This document shows positions 42,650-55,300 of a stretch of DNA of 64,000 bases, one piece after another (the stretch's first letter is position 1; each line of letters starts with the position of its first letter). Made by a program: the position numbers and the translations under genes. The stretch lies in contig JASANH010000193.1 of assembly GCA_030248295.1 (NCBI GenBank), positions 620,001-684,000 of the forward strand, given 5' to 3'. Under the pieces are notes generated by a model. The model was given only the letters and a program-made list of their open reading frames with translations. It ran no database searches and was not told the DNA's origin. The DNA is from Mesodorylaimus sp. YZB2_4 (Eukaryota > Nematoda > Enoplea > Dorylaimida > Dorylaimidae).

Positions 42650-43975
42650 GTTACATATCAGATGGCGATTCCTTATGCGCTGTAGGGAAACATGATTCTT
42701 CCGCTTTATATGTTTGGACCTGCGAACGTCGATCATATCCTCATGCGCTCTGCTGGATTATGATTCATTCGCTCCAAATGATTGAACGTGGAAGCACAAA
42801 CTAATTATACTCAATAGGTGAGAAATTTTTTTCTCATATGAACATGCAGGCAGCGATAAGTTTTCTAAGAGCTGTGGGAAAAAATGAATCTGCTCTTCTA
42901 TATGTTAAAAAATGCAAGCAGCAATCGTTCCAGTATGCGCTTTAGTGAGATTTGATTTTTCTGTTCCATTTGCTCGGACATGCAAGCGGCAATCAGTTTC
43001 TTATGCGCTGTAGGAAAACATAATTCTACCACTTTACATCTCGGGACCTGCAAACGGCACTCATATCCTAATGCGCCCTGCAAGAATATGATTCACCCGC
43101 TCAATATGATTGGACGTGAAAGAACAAACCATTGACGAAAGACATGTTTCTTTCTTGGATGAACATGCGGGCCGCAATAAGTTTTATACGCACTGTTGAG
43201 AAATATAAATTAGCTGTTCTACATGATTGAAAATGCAAGCAGCAATCATTCTAGTATGCGCTTTGGTGAGATTTGATTTTTCTGTCCCATATGCCCATAC
43301 AGGCAAGCGACAATCAGTTCCTTATGCGCTGTAGAAAAACATAATTCTACCACTTCACATCTCAGGACCTGCAACGGGACTCATATCCTAATGCGCTCTG
43401 CAAGAATATGATTCATCCGCTCCATATGATTGGACGTGAAAGAGCAAACAATAAAAGACATGTTTCTTTCTTGGATAAACATGCAGGCAGCAATAAGTTT
43501 TATACGAACTGGTGAGAAATATAAATTAGCTGATCTACATGATTGAAAATGCGAGCAGCAATCAATCCAGTATGCGCTTCAGTGAGATTTGATTATTCTG
43601 ATTCCATATGCTCATACATGCAAGCGGCAATCAGTTCTTTATGCGCTGTGGAAAAACATAATTCTACCACTTTACATCTCAGGACCTGCAAACGGCACTC
43701 ATATCCTAATGCGCTCTGCAAGAATATGATTCACCCGCTCCATATGATTGAACGTGAAAGAACAAACCATTGATAAGAGACATGTTTCTTTCTTCGATAA
43801 ACATGCAGGCAGCAATTAGGTTTATACGCACTGGTGAGAAATATAAATTAGCTTTTCTACATGATTGAAAATGCGAGCAGCAATCATTCCAGTATGCGCT
43901 TTATAGAGATTTGATTTTTCTGTTCCATATGCTCGGACATGCAAGCGGCAATCAGTTCCTTATGCGCTGTAGCAA
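42650..43975 (+). repeat. satellite array, right part, ~320-bp higher-order repeat
   Basis: Landmark TCATATCC at 42733, 43061, 43381 and 43699 gives periods of 328, 320 and 318 nt. Each unit holds four ~67-nt monomers (heads ATGCAAGCGGCAATCAGTT, CTGCAAACGGCACTCATA, ATGCAGGCAGCAATAAGTT, ATGCAAGCAGCAATCATT, each followed by an ATGCGC-like core) plus a ~50-nt spacer with GACATGTTTCTTTCTT. Equivalent monomers in neighbouring units are more alike than monomers within a unit. Confidence 0.9.
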
Positions 43976-45162
43976 AACCGGAGAAGACCACAAACGCGAC
44001 GGCCGACATGCAAGCGATCGTATTCTCAAATCAGACCACCGCCAGTCCACTCAACCACACTCGACCCAGACAATAGCACCATTCAGACAAGCCCTCATGG
44101 CCCGGCAGTGTACTGCGTGAAGAATGAAGCCTGCATGCCAACAAGTGCGTGCCTGAACAAAATCGGTGGGGGGGGGGGGGGGCTGTGGTTGTTCTGCTGG
44201 TAACTTGGCGAGCCTGTTTCGATTCCATTGATCACATTGACCGACTTTATGGTCGTAATGCCAAATAAGACACTCAAATTCGAAAAGCAAAAGAGCATAT
44301 TATGTTCTATTATGTTATAATGTGTTAGCAGAATGCCAAAGACTGGCTCATACTGTGACTTGTCGTTACTGTAGAGGCTGAGCTGCATTGGGAGCATGCT
44401 GTATTCGAAGAAGGCAAAGAAGCCATCGCACGCGCGGAGCACAGAGCACGGACACATCGTTACAGTACTTCTCTTTGCCAGAGGGCTTTGGAAATGCTGA
44501 GCATCCTACCTAAGATATCGTCCGACAGATCTCAGAATGGGGTTTATGAGAGATCGAAACCTCTGGGATAAAAAAATTCCCAGTCAGTGTGGGAATACTT
44601 CAAGCGAAGTGAAAGGGCGGCCGAAACATCACACTGGTTTCATGCTCAGAAGAGGGTGGGAGTATCCTCCCGACTGCGCGGAATGCATACAGAGATTATT
44701 CGCTTTTGACACTCTACCACTCCATGGTTTCACCACATTATCTGTGCCTATTACATGCAAATGGACCCTGAAGTTCGCGAAAACGACAGGGCCGATCGAC
44801 CATCAAAGTCGACCAAATGAGTTAGTTGGTCGTTATCGCAACGTACCAGCCATCTATTTGAGTTCTGTATTCCCCAATAACGCGCACTTTCACTTTTCGG
44901 CATCTCCCTACAATTACTAGACAAAGTAGCAGTACGGTATGAGACGACAATATGATCGCTGGCCCATTTTTGAATTTGTTTAGGTTTGGTATGAAGACTG
45001 CCTTTGTTGTCTGCTTGAGCGCGGTAAGTGGCATCGCTTACCGATCGGCGATTATGACCGCGATCGATCGAGATTGCGAAATCAACTTATGAGTGTTTCG
45101 TCAACAGAAATTTTAATTCCGATTCCGTGTTTCTGAGTCTTATTCGATACGTACCTGTCAAA
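43976..45162. other. spacer between satellite and VPS18
   Basis: A 15-nt G run lies at 44168-44182. No gene recognised; the frame at 44537-44920 shows no motif. Confidence 0.4.
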
Positions 45163-48100
45163 ATGCCGGTCGTTGTTGAACCTGGACTGTTTTCGAAGCA
45201 AAAGATCAATTTTCAGTGAGACCGCAAATTACGTTTGTGACTCGATTTCTTGACACTCTTTCTCCTTGCAGTCCATCTTCGGGAATTGTGCAATTTGCTG
45301 CTTGCAATAATGTCATCATCGTTGGCACTGATAACGGAAGGCTCTTACGAATCCCATTGCAAGAACAGGAGAAACAAATGGGCAAGTCCATGTACAGAAA
45401 TGGAAATGCTGGGGTAACCGGGCAAATAGTCAGGGCAGATAGGGCCTAAATTTTTAGCCGTCGACTTGATAACCATGATAACAATCATAGCTCGCCGAGC
45501 ATTTTCTGCATTTCCTAATGTCATGTTTTTTTTTGTGACGAAGTAGTTTCTCTGGTTTCTGGGTCAACAGACATTAGACAAAGAAAGACATTTTGCGATA
45601 GTAGCCGCAGCAGCAGTTCAGCGGAATGGCCGACCGTAGCTTTTTATTGAAATGTTGTTCTGTCAGATATCGAAGTCACGACGAACCCTCAAGAACGATT
45701 CGAGCAGATTCACTTGGATCCAACGGGCGAACACATTCTTCTCAGCCTGTTATCTGGGGAAGTCATGTACTTCCATCCGACTATGAAAAAGCCGAAGCCA
45801 TTGTCAAAAATGAAGGTAAAACATAGTTTTGTTTTTTTGGTGCGCTGTTAGGATCTCCTGTTTTAGGGAAACGTCATAACTGCAGTTGCGTGGAATTCAG
45901 AGTTTTCAAAAGACAACTCAACTGGTTTCATCCTCGTTGGAACATCGCGAGGTCAGTGCGCTTTCTTGTTAGGACAAAGAATAGACCTTGAAGGAATTTC
46001 CATTGCCTCTTTAGGTTTGCTATTCGAAACAGAGATCCTAGTCACTGGAGCGCTGTCGTACTTTCATCAGGTACGTTTCGAAAATCCTTCTTGTCAAGTA
46101 CGAGTATCTTAACTCGAAATCATACCCTGCCAAAGAATGAGACCCTTATCGGACCCTTTTGAGATTTAGCGCCAAAGCTTACAAACTGTTTCTATTTTTA
46201 TTTCCTTCCATTTCCAGGTCTGGTGTGTGACTGAGGATGTGACGAAGCCTAACCCTGTTACGGGCGTGTTTATGCATCGCTGCGACGGCGACGGAAAGCG
46301 TTGGCTCATTTTCGTTACTACTGCTGGGTACGTGTTCACTGTGCGAGTGTAGATTTTTGTCGTCCAAGTGATGGTTTTTATTTAATCTCTGAATAATCGT
46401 ACGCAACTAACATTTAGGCAATTGTTCCCATTTGCTGGTAATATTGGAAACCCAAACGATGGACCGGCTTTACAAACGATTTTTCAGACTGGAAACGAAG
46501 CTGGTAAGTTTTTGGTTTGCACTTCATTTTAGCCTCTAATTTTTATATTTTTTAGGCCGTTCGCTATCTTTGCCAGCCGCGACACCGGACGAGAAGGACA
46601 AACGTTTCGTTTCGCAGTTGCATCTCTATCCACCATGGGCCGATCCCGTAGTGTCGTATGTGGCGTGGCTAGAAGCGCCTGGAATTCAACATGGCGGAAT
46701 CGACCAAACGGCCGCAGATCCGTACAAAATATTTACGCATCAGAAATTGTACAGGTAAGTCCCTTTTTGTGTCCACTGTGCCTTCGCTAGCGCATTTTTC
46801 TCATTTTAGTCATCCAATTGCCAATGGGGTTATGGAAAAGCCACTGGGTATTGTGCTCACGGAATATCATATTCTCATACTGTACGACGATCGAGTTTCG
46901 GCCATTTGTACACTGAACGAGCAGACGGTTTATGAAGATGTTTTGGGCAAGGTGAGTGCTATGTGAGAACTAGATCTTATGTCATTTTTGTCCGTAGTTG
47001 ATCATGCTTTGATCAGTGGCGGTCAGCAAAACTTCTAAGCGTTACCCCTGAGAATTTCAAATTGGTCAGAGGCGGGAACACTATTCGAGGGGACGTCAAT
47101 GAGGGCAGAAATTAAAACGGACCATACATACGTGGCGATTTCATTCTGAAAATCGGCGTGGGCACCCACATGGAACTAATTGAATACTGACTAAATTCAC
47201 CCCCTCTTCTGTATTTCATCAAGAAAAGATGTCCATGGAAGCCATAGCATATACTTGTACTGTCGCAGTTCATAGATACCCAAAACAGCTCCTGGGGACT
47301 TACTAGATAGGGGATTATTAAACCAAATGAGTCCTAGTATGGGTAACTTTTACTGCAGAAATTCGGTCGCTTGCTCGGAATTACTCGAGATCCTATCTCT
47401 GGCATAATCTGGGTGTACACGTCGAATTCGGTTCTGCGATACAAGACTAATGACGAGACCAAGTAAGTTTCTCTCTGCTTCAGTTCTGTTATTCTGTTTA
47501 TTATAATGCTTCGCTTTTCAGATATCTATGGTCAATATTTTTGGAACTCGGCGATTACATGAATGCGCGAAGATTCGCTGCCAGCGATTCTCAGAATTTG
47601 GACATCGTTTTGCGACGAGAAGCGTTAAAGCTATTTGATGAGAAGAAGTTCGTATAGACTGAACTGAAGCTTTTTTGGTTAAAGTCAGAGCGCTAGCGTG
47701 TTTTCTTTTTTATTTCAGCTATTCAGCCGCAGCAGAAATGTTCGCTTTGACTCAAGCGCCATTCGAAGAAATTTCGTTGAAATTCATTCAAGCCGATGAT
47801 CGAAATAGTCTAAAAATTTATTTGCAAAAGAAACTGGACAGTTTGGAGCATTCGGTGAGTTGATGCTTTATTCGTGTGTGGAATTCGAGTAATGATTGCT
47901 CCGTTTCAGGACCGTGCAAGAAAATGCATACTGATCGTGTGGTTACTGGAAATCCTGTTAACTGAGTTGGGCGAAGCTAGAGTTGGGGTTCCAGCCAGGG
48001 CAAAACACGGGACGTCGGACTCGAAAGAAGATACTGAATCTGCGGTTGATACGACGCATAGATATAAAACTGTTCGACAGCAGTTTGCTGTCTTCCTGAA

Positions 48101-51100
48101 ACGAGTCGATGTCAAAGTAAGTGGCATGGTAGTGTGGAACACTTGCTGCAGATATTTTGGCATATTTTCAGGCATGTATGGAAGCGAACCACGATGCCAT
48201 TGTGCGAATGATGTCAAATCACGGGGACACGGAATCGTTGCTGTATTTTTCTGAAATAACAAGAGGTAAGCCTGGTTGTGGGTATAGTCCTGGCTCAAGG
48301 TCTGACAACGGCTGTGGTTGCAGATTTCGACACAGTTTTGACCTTGTATATTCAAAAGCAACAATACGAAGAAGCTTTGGTTGTGCTTGGAAAACAGGTA
48401 TGGCTCTATCACTTAATATTCAGCATTTTAGTTGCAGACTTTGATTTTTCAGGCTAACGCCAATTTATTTTATAAATTTTCGTCGGATTTGATGCCTTTC
48501 GTATCGACACGGTTGGTGGACGCGTGGATCAATGCAGGGTCACTGTTAAAACCGTCCATGTTGCTGCCAGCACTATTCCGGTGTAATCGGGACGAGAAAT
48601 TGGTGAGTGAAATCGATGTTGGATTTTATGACAAGTTGGAGAATGCTTTGTTTCAGGCAGCAGAGGCTGTTCGATATTTAGAATACTGCATATCAAAACT
48701 GGACGTAATGGACGTTTCGGTGCATAATTTATTGATCGCCTTGTATATCAATTTCCAGACGTCGGAGAAGTTGATGCGATATTTGGAATCGCAGGGCCAG
48801 GTGAACATAAAGAGTTTGAGGGGTCTATTGTGTGATCACTGGTTGCCCATGGTTTAGGACGGCTCCTTTGTGCGATACGATCTAAAGTATGCGCTGCGAT
48901 TATGCTTAAAGAAAGATTTGCATCAAGCGGCTGTGCACGTATATTCGACGATGGGGTTGTTTGAAGAAGCTGTGAATTTGGCTTTGAAGGTGAGTTTAGG
49001 CCCTCATCGTGACGCCTAAATTGAAGTGTCTTTACTGTTCAGGTGAACATCGACTTGGCGAAACGGTGCGCGAGTTTACCAGAAGACAATTACGAGCTGA
49101 AGAGAAAGCTGTGGCTGTGTGTTGGTAAGAGCTAAAATGGGGATGGTCTGTAGTTGAGTTACTGCGCAGACTGTTCCTGAGACTCCACTTTGAAACAGGA
49201 CAAGGTGGTATGATTTATCTAAGATCTTTTGTTTCTAGCTCGACATGTGGTAGCGAAGGAGCAAGATATTAAACGATGCATGGACTTGCTGCAAGAATCG
49301 AATGGGCTAATCAAAATCCAAGATTTGCTTCCGTTTTTCCCTGATTTTGTCACTATCGATCATTTTAAGGTGAGTGTGATTGGTTTTTTAAAAGGTTGTG
49401 GTGAACCGACAAGGTTTAGAGCATATAGTTGGAGGAAGCTGGTGCCTAAGTTCAGAATGCGACTCTCTTGGACAGAAACTCTGTAGTGTCTGGTCTCCAA
49501 ATTTTTCCTTTGGGAATTTTCAGAATTTGACCATTGCTTGCCAGCGAGAAATGTCTGAGCTATAGGTTCAGGATTTGGCCCTTTTTCCAAAAGTAAAACA
49601 GTGTCGGGACCAGCCCTTCTGTATGTCTCCGCTTAGAGCACCCCACACGATGGCATCGAGGACTTGGACGCCAGCTTCTGCAAACAATATGGGGTAGGGT
49701 CAGAACCCTGTCGATGTTCGACAGTAGAGACTGTCCTCTCGGAGCGCTCGACAGTGCTGGCTGGCATTATATGTCAGCGAGGATGTTTGGTTTTTACAAA
49801 CCGACCTCCATCACCGGAAATTGAGCGCAGGATGAACCTAGCCGCCACTACCAAGCAATACTGGCAGACTAACTCCGACCCTCTGCACCATACTGGGCAG
49901 GGTGGGTCTGCGCGTAGCAGCCGCGGTGATGCAATGGGTTGGTGTTCGTCTGCCCGTGTTGCTTAGTAGCAAGTGGCCTGGCTCGTCCCGAGTTCAATTA
50001 CCAGCGATGGAGGTCGTTTAGTAAACCATAAACCTTCGCTGACCCTGCACGCCGTGGGTGACTCACCCGGTACCGTCGAGGTGCTATAAGCGGAGACACG
50101 GAAGCCAAACGAGGTGACCGTCTCTTCTTTCGAGCATTGACAGGGTTCACAGCCCACCCGCCATTGCACGAGGAAGCTGTGTCCCGTCATGATGGCCTCA
50201 TGTGGAGACGCGGCGAGGGGAACCTTGCGTGCCAAGGGAAACCTTCTATGCGAGGCCTTGTGAGTACTCGCATAGGTTTGATTGCTGGCTGGCTACAGGA
50301 AAACCCAGGCTCCGCTTAAGTGGGTGGAGTCCAAAAGATTTAGAAAGCAACAAATGAGTCCGATGATGGAGTTCTGGTTATGGCTTTAATAGGAGCGGCC
50401 ACACCGGGAGATCTTTGTATGTTTTTAGGAGTCGCTGTGCAATTGTCTCATCGAACGATCGGGAAAGATTCAGTCGTTGCAAGAAGAAATGAAGGAAGCG
50501 ACAGACGTGGCTGAACAAATCAAGAAGCAAATCAAGACGAGCCGCAATAAGTAAGCGAACATGTTGATGCTTAGTCTTGACTGGCATTGAGTCTCGGGGG
50601 GGTTTTAGATATAGCATCATTCGGAATCAAGATAAATGCGTGACGTGCGGAGACGGACTGATATTGCGAGCCTTTTATTGCTTTCCTTGTCGACACAATT
50701 TTCATGTGGACTGCTTGGAGACCGAATGCGAGGCCCTGATGACTGGTGAACAGAAACAACGCATCAAACAGCTGCGACGTCAAATTGCCAATATTGAACA
50801 AGCTGCATCAGCCGTGTCGGCCGAAACTGATTCCGTAGCATCTCAAAGCAAACAAGCCGGAAAAAGTAACTTGTCAGAGAAGAACCCGAGAACGGAACTG
50901 GACGATTTGTTGGCCGGAGAGTGCCCGTTTTGTGGTGCGTTGATAATCAGGTACGTCGTGTTCCGGGTTGGCGCGTTAGAGCATGTGTCTGTGAAAAGAT
51001 GATGACTGCGTCGCCTGGGGGGCCTGTACCAGTGATGCATGACGGCATAACAACCAGGCTCCTCCTAGTCACGTAGACTGAGATCCCGTTTTTGTTCCCC

Positions 51101-51309
51101 GGGGTGTAACTGATTGAGGCGGATTTACTAGCTGGCAGTTGATAGAGATGGTGAGGGCAGGCTGGGTGCAGGTCTGCCGGTGCGAGCAGCCATTGATTAG
51201 GTCTTGATTTGTTTGACGTGCTTGCGTTCATTTTAATCTTTCTAGGGCTATCGATCGACCATTTTTCACGCCGGCTGATTATATGCAAGAGCAGAAGAAC
51301 TGGGATTAG
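45163..51309 (+). CDS. VPS18: VPS18 (Pep3/deep orange), HOPS and CORVET core subunit
   Basis: Twenty-three exons give 965 aa (human 973): 45163-45215, 45272-45381, 45667-45815, 45867-45951, 46015-46070, 46218-46327, 46418-46503, 46556-46754, 46810-46951, 47359-47462, 47522-47647, 47719-47854, 47910-48116, 48172-48265, 48324-48397, 48453-48602, 48657-48800, 48858-48989, 49043-49124, 49239-49369, 50429-50550, 50609-50950 and 51246-51309. The N-terminal Pep3 beta-propeller contains IHLDPTGEHILLSL; the middle helical solenoid contains ALTQAPFEEISLKF, MSNHGDTESLLYFSEI, LFYKFSSDL and DVSVHNLLIALY; then LPFFPDFVTIDHFK, a coiled coil, and a split RING (CVTCGDGL ... CRHNFHVDCL ... CPFCGAL), ending RAIDRPFF. 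It tethers endosomes and lysosomes. Intron 2 is GC-AG (G|GCAAGT at 45382), required for frame. Intron 20 (1059 nt) carries SINE-B copies. Confidence 0.95.
49690..49905 (-). repeat. SINE-B copy, inverted, VPS18 intron 20
   Basis: Reverse-strand copy: the plus strand shows CAGAACCCTGTCGATGTTCG, TGTCAGCGAGGATGTTTGG, AAACCGACCTCCATCACCGG. It sits tail-out against the forward copy at 49911. Confidence 0.6.
49911..50350 (+). repeat. SINE-B copy, forward, VPS18 intron 20
   Basis: Head GCAGCCGCGGTGATGCAATG with B-box GAGTTCAATTACC, then CGCTGACCCTGCACGC, GGTACCGTCGAGGTGC and ACAGGGTTCACAGCCCACCC. Shares every block with 10194-10545. Confidence 0.75.
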
Positions 51310-51386
51310 CTGAGTGCCAGGATTCAATGTGGCAATTATACTCTTGTACGATGGGCTGCCGTTGTGGTGTTGTTGGTGGGAATGGG

Positions 51387-51392
51387 AATAAA
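51387..51392 (+). promoter_or_regulatory. polyadenylation signal AATAAA for VPS18
   Basis: Canonical hexamer 78 nt past the VPS18 stop codon. Confidence 0.5.
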
Positions 51393-52375
51393 GTATTATG
51401 CGGGGCTTTGGGGGCTTTTATGATTAGCTGGTGCCTGCCAGAAGGCTCGTATCTGTGGCTTCTTATTGTGAGGTTTGCGCGGTGTCTATTTTGGGGTCTT
51501 GAATAGGACGGGCATGAAGGGAGGGATGATTCGCTTTTATGGCCAAGAATGGGCGTGGAGGAATGGAGTGTGCTGGTATCGATTAGTGTGACGTTATCGG
51601 GGCTGCTTATTTGTCATTGGAGACAGCGGGCGGCGTTCTTTCAAGTCCCAGCTGGTGCGGCATAGGCATCGTCGGGTATGCAACGTCCTTTGACAACTGG
51701 TTTCTTCGTTGGCTTGGCCTCAAGGTCGGCGAAGCTTGTTTGCGAGCGTCTTCAGATTATCGAGCTCGGGCTTCTTTGTCGACGGGGTGCAGCGGAAATT
51801 GTTTATATTGGAAAAACTCGTAGTCGAGGTGAGAGAGAGCAAATTTACATCAGCCTAGCTGACGACTAGTCGTTGAGGAGCGGAACTTCAGAGCTTCTCG
51901 CCTTTCCTTCACCTCGTTCCGTTTTTCCTTTTCCAAAATCAACGACTGCTTTATGAATGAACTATGTCAGCTGCTGGCGACCGCGTTTTAGCCAGTAGAG
52001 AAATCCGAGTCGCGTCTGGCTTGAGGTCCGGTTTTTTTAATAAAAGCCTCGGGATAATCGAAAGCGTGTGTGAGTAGAATATAGATGCAAGTAATGCTAA
52101 CGGCAAGGCGGGCCATTTGTGGTAGTCGGTGTTTAGGTGATACAAACTGGCTTTATGGCGTGTGTACGCGTTTGGCGCGGACTGGTAGTGAGAGCGATGT
52201 TTTGGCCAAGTGCATTTGAAGAGCTGTTTTGAGTAAATAATGCACAGTATAAGTTTATTTATTATTGGTTTAGGTGTGGGGTCCGTGGGCATGCAGTGCT
52301 CATGTCAGACAATACTAACTGAGTTGGTTTGTTTGCAGGAGTGGTGGAAGGAAGGCATCGATCAGTGCTGAGTGT
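51393..52375. other. spacer, VPS18 to RhoBTB
   Basis: No gene seen. TTTGCAGGAG just upstream of the RhoBTB start suggests a 5' UTR acceptor near 52338, so a leader exon may lie in this interval. Confidence 0.4.
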
Positions 52376-55300
52376 ATGATGGATTACGAGGACGATGTGA
52401 GTCGAGAATTAATCAAATGCGTGGTTGTCGGGGACACGGGTATGTATGGCATGGCCCTGTGTGATATGCTGAGAGTGAGTGTTCACAAGTAGCTAAAGGG
52501 GGGTCAGTTGGGGAAGGGGAGTATGTTCAGAGTAAGAAAGGTTCAAATTAGAATGTTGGGAGAAACATTGGGCCTGTCGGGAATCCTATAGTTTAGGCTA
52601 TTGTGTGAAACCAGTACTGTTTCAGCTCTGATAATGGATTGTTAATTTTTTAGGTGTTGGAAAAACGAGATTGATATGTGCGAAAGCCTGTGGACAGAAA
52701 CCGTCCTTGGAACAATTGATCAATGTTCACGTGCCGACTGTGTGGGCCATCGATCAGTACAGGATCTGTCGTGACGTAAGTGCAATATGTCAGGTCACGT
52801 GGTGTCGAGATTAGATGGATATAGATGAATTTTAGGTGTTGGAACGTTCGTTCGAAGTTGTCGATGGTATCAGTATCGCTTTGCGTATCTGGGATACGTT
52901 CGGGGACCATCACAATGATCGATGTTTCGCCTATGGAAGGTATGGCTTGTAGATATTGTCCCTACGCAGTCATGCGGGGAGAGGACTATCGAGCTCCCTG
53001 GCTGGGAAACGGGACGGTGCCAGGATGGTTCTCGGTATACCGAAAAGTCTATACCACTGCATTGGCATCCCTTTCCCACCCTCATTTCTCGAGCGTAGTC
53101 TGGATTTCCGAAAATCGAGTCTTGGCACAAGAATTTCGGGTGGGGGAGGCCAACCGCCTTCAACGCCTCCAACGCTTCAGAAAGACTTTTTGGCATACCG
53201 AGAACCATCCTGGCACCGTCAACCTGTAGGGTTGATGTTTCAGCCTCAGATGTAGTCTTATCGGGTTTGCTCACATCCTCTCCTTTGCCCGCCGACTGCT
53301 AATGCTTTCTTGTGCATAGGTCGGATGTTGTTCTCCTTTGTTTCTCTGTCGCAAGTTCTCGATCCTTGGAACATGCGAGAACAATGTGGTATCCGGAAAT
53401 CCGTCGACAACGTCCGAATGTGCCAATCATATTGGTGGCGTGTAAGAATGATCTAAGATATCTGTGTTTGCAACCAGAATTCCAACGCATGTTGGCTGAA
53501 AGAAGGCCGTCTCCTTTGAAGTAAGCTTGATTGTGAATGAAAGTGTAGTTCAAGGACAAAAAATATATTTTAGACCCGTGAACACTGATGATATCGTATC
53601 TCCGGAACAGGGACGCGCGGCAGCCAAAGAAATCGGCGCATTTTACTACGAGACGAGTGTTCTGACCAGATTCGGTGTGGAGGAAACGTTTCAGAACGCG
53701 GTCAGGGCGGCGTTGTGTCGTCGACGCCAAGGACGTTTGTGGTCTGGTCATTTTCAGCTGGTCAAAGTCCCTCAAATTCAAACTCCCTGTCTGCCGCCAA
53801 AACCCTCGGTGCCGACTATTCGAGTCTTGCCTTCGTGCTATGTTGAACAAATGGCGAGCTTGGTCAATTGTCAAACTATTCTGTCAGGTAGCATGGCCGA
53901 GATGTGCAATGACAAGGAGACATATTTTGATTGCGTGCTACGAGTCAGAGATCAAGTTTTTATGGTAAGTGGATTCGGCATGTCGAATTGGTGTTGGCTG
54001 TGAATTCTCATTTTAGGTGCATAAACTGTTGCTGGTATCTTCATCGAAGATGTTCCATCGTCTATTCGTATGCGAGACTGCAAATTGTCGTACCTGTTCT
54101 GTTGATGAGTACGATTCGGAATGCGATGATCTTCTAGACACAACTCGAGATTCTGTCTTGGTCGAGGTAAATCTCGGTCTTGGTATGTTCAAATTTTTGA
54201 AAAAAATTTGTTTTAGAAAAGTGATAAAGATCTGCTTTTGGGCGAAGACAATGACGTGGATGTGTTCGCTTGCTTGCCAGTCCTTCATCGACCTAATAAT
54301 GGCGGATCGTCATTGAATACGACGAGCAGCAAAGATGGCAGTGGCAAGCAGCATAAACGAAGGAAAAGCGCCGACTTGACGCATCGGCATAACAATAGTA
54401 ATTCAAGTATGAGCTCGGCTGCTAAAAATCGGCATGCAACGGTGGGAGGATTCTTAACATCGAATCAGTCGTCATCGTCGTTTCATATTCTACGATCATT
54501 GCACGCAAAAAGTGTCACGACGGCTATTCAAGCAGGCCTATCGAATTGTGTTGTATCAGTTACTGAAGACTATCGGTATAGGAACAAGAGCGTCATTATT
54601 CCTTTGACTATTGTGACCCTGTGCAACGAGTTGGCTCCGAGTGCAATCAGGCTCGCATTGAATTACATGTATTGCGGAGAATTGGAACCTCAGCTGGCAT
54701 CTTGGAAACCACCATCTTCCGTCGACTCGACCAATTGCGCCAAGAATGCTTCATTTACCAATTGGAGTGTCAGTTGTGCCGATCTATTGAAAGTGGCAGA
54801 AGCGTTCGAGATTGAATCACTGCGCGATGCGTTAGTGGAGAAAGCAGCAAAAGGAGACAATGACATCAGTGCAGTGTACGCAGATGCTCAATTTTTGACC
54901 GAAAGAAGTGCTAATTTGATCGAATTGGGCTTGGAATCTGGTTTATTCAGTGGTGAGTACCAACGGGGGTATGGAGGGTTCATGACCCAGGGGAAGGGGC
55001 ATGAATGAAGCAGGGGTGCCAGTCTGTCTTGTCGATGAGGCGTGGGCTGATGATAAAAAAATGGTGAGCCCTCTCAGTGGTCTGGGGATGCGTATTAGCT
55101 GTCATTGTTTGGGGATCAGTGGATGGCAGAGTTAGTGAAGACATCTTTGGCCATTTCAGATGTGAAATTCGTATTGGACGATGGTGTTGTGAGAGCTCAG
55201 AAATTCTTGCTTTGCGCCCGTTGCGATGTGATGCGTGCTATGTTTACCAGTACGTTTCGAGAAAGCTGCTTATCGCAGGTACGTGCCATCAGGTTTGGTT

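Noticed and set aside
41060-43975. CRISPR-like array
   Set aside because: Spacers are not unique; monomers are all related, typical of satellite DNA, and the genome is eukaryotic.
44537-44920. 127-codon frame
   Set aside because: No family motif, atypical codon pattern, no splice partners.
54960-55159. Extra RhoBTB exon reading [11 protein letters not shown]
   Set aside because: Joining exon 7 directly to 55160 restores the expected start of the second BTB domain and the frame.
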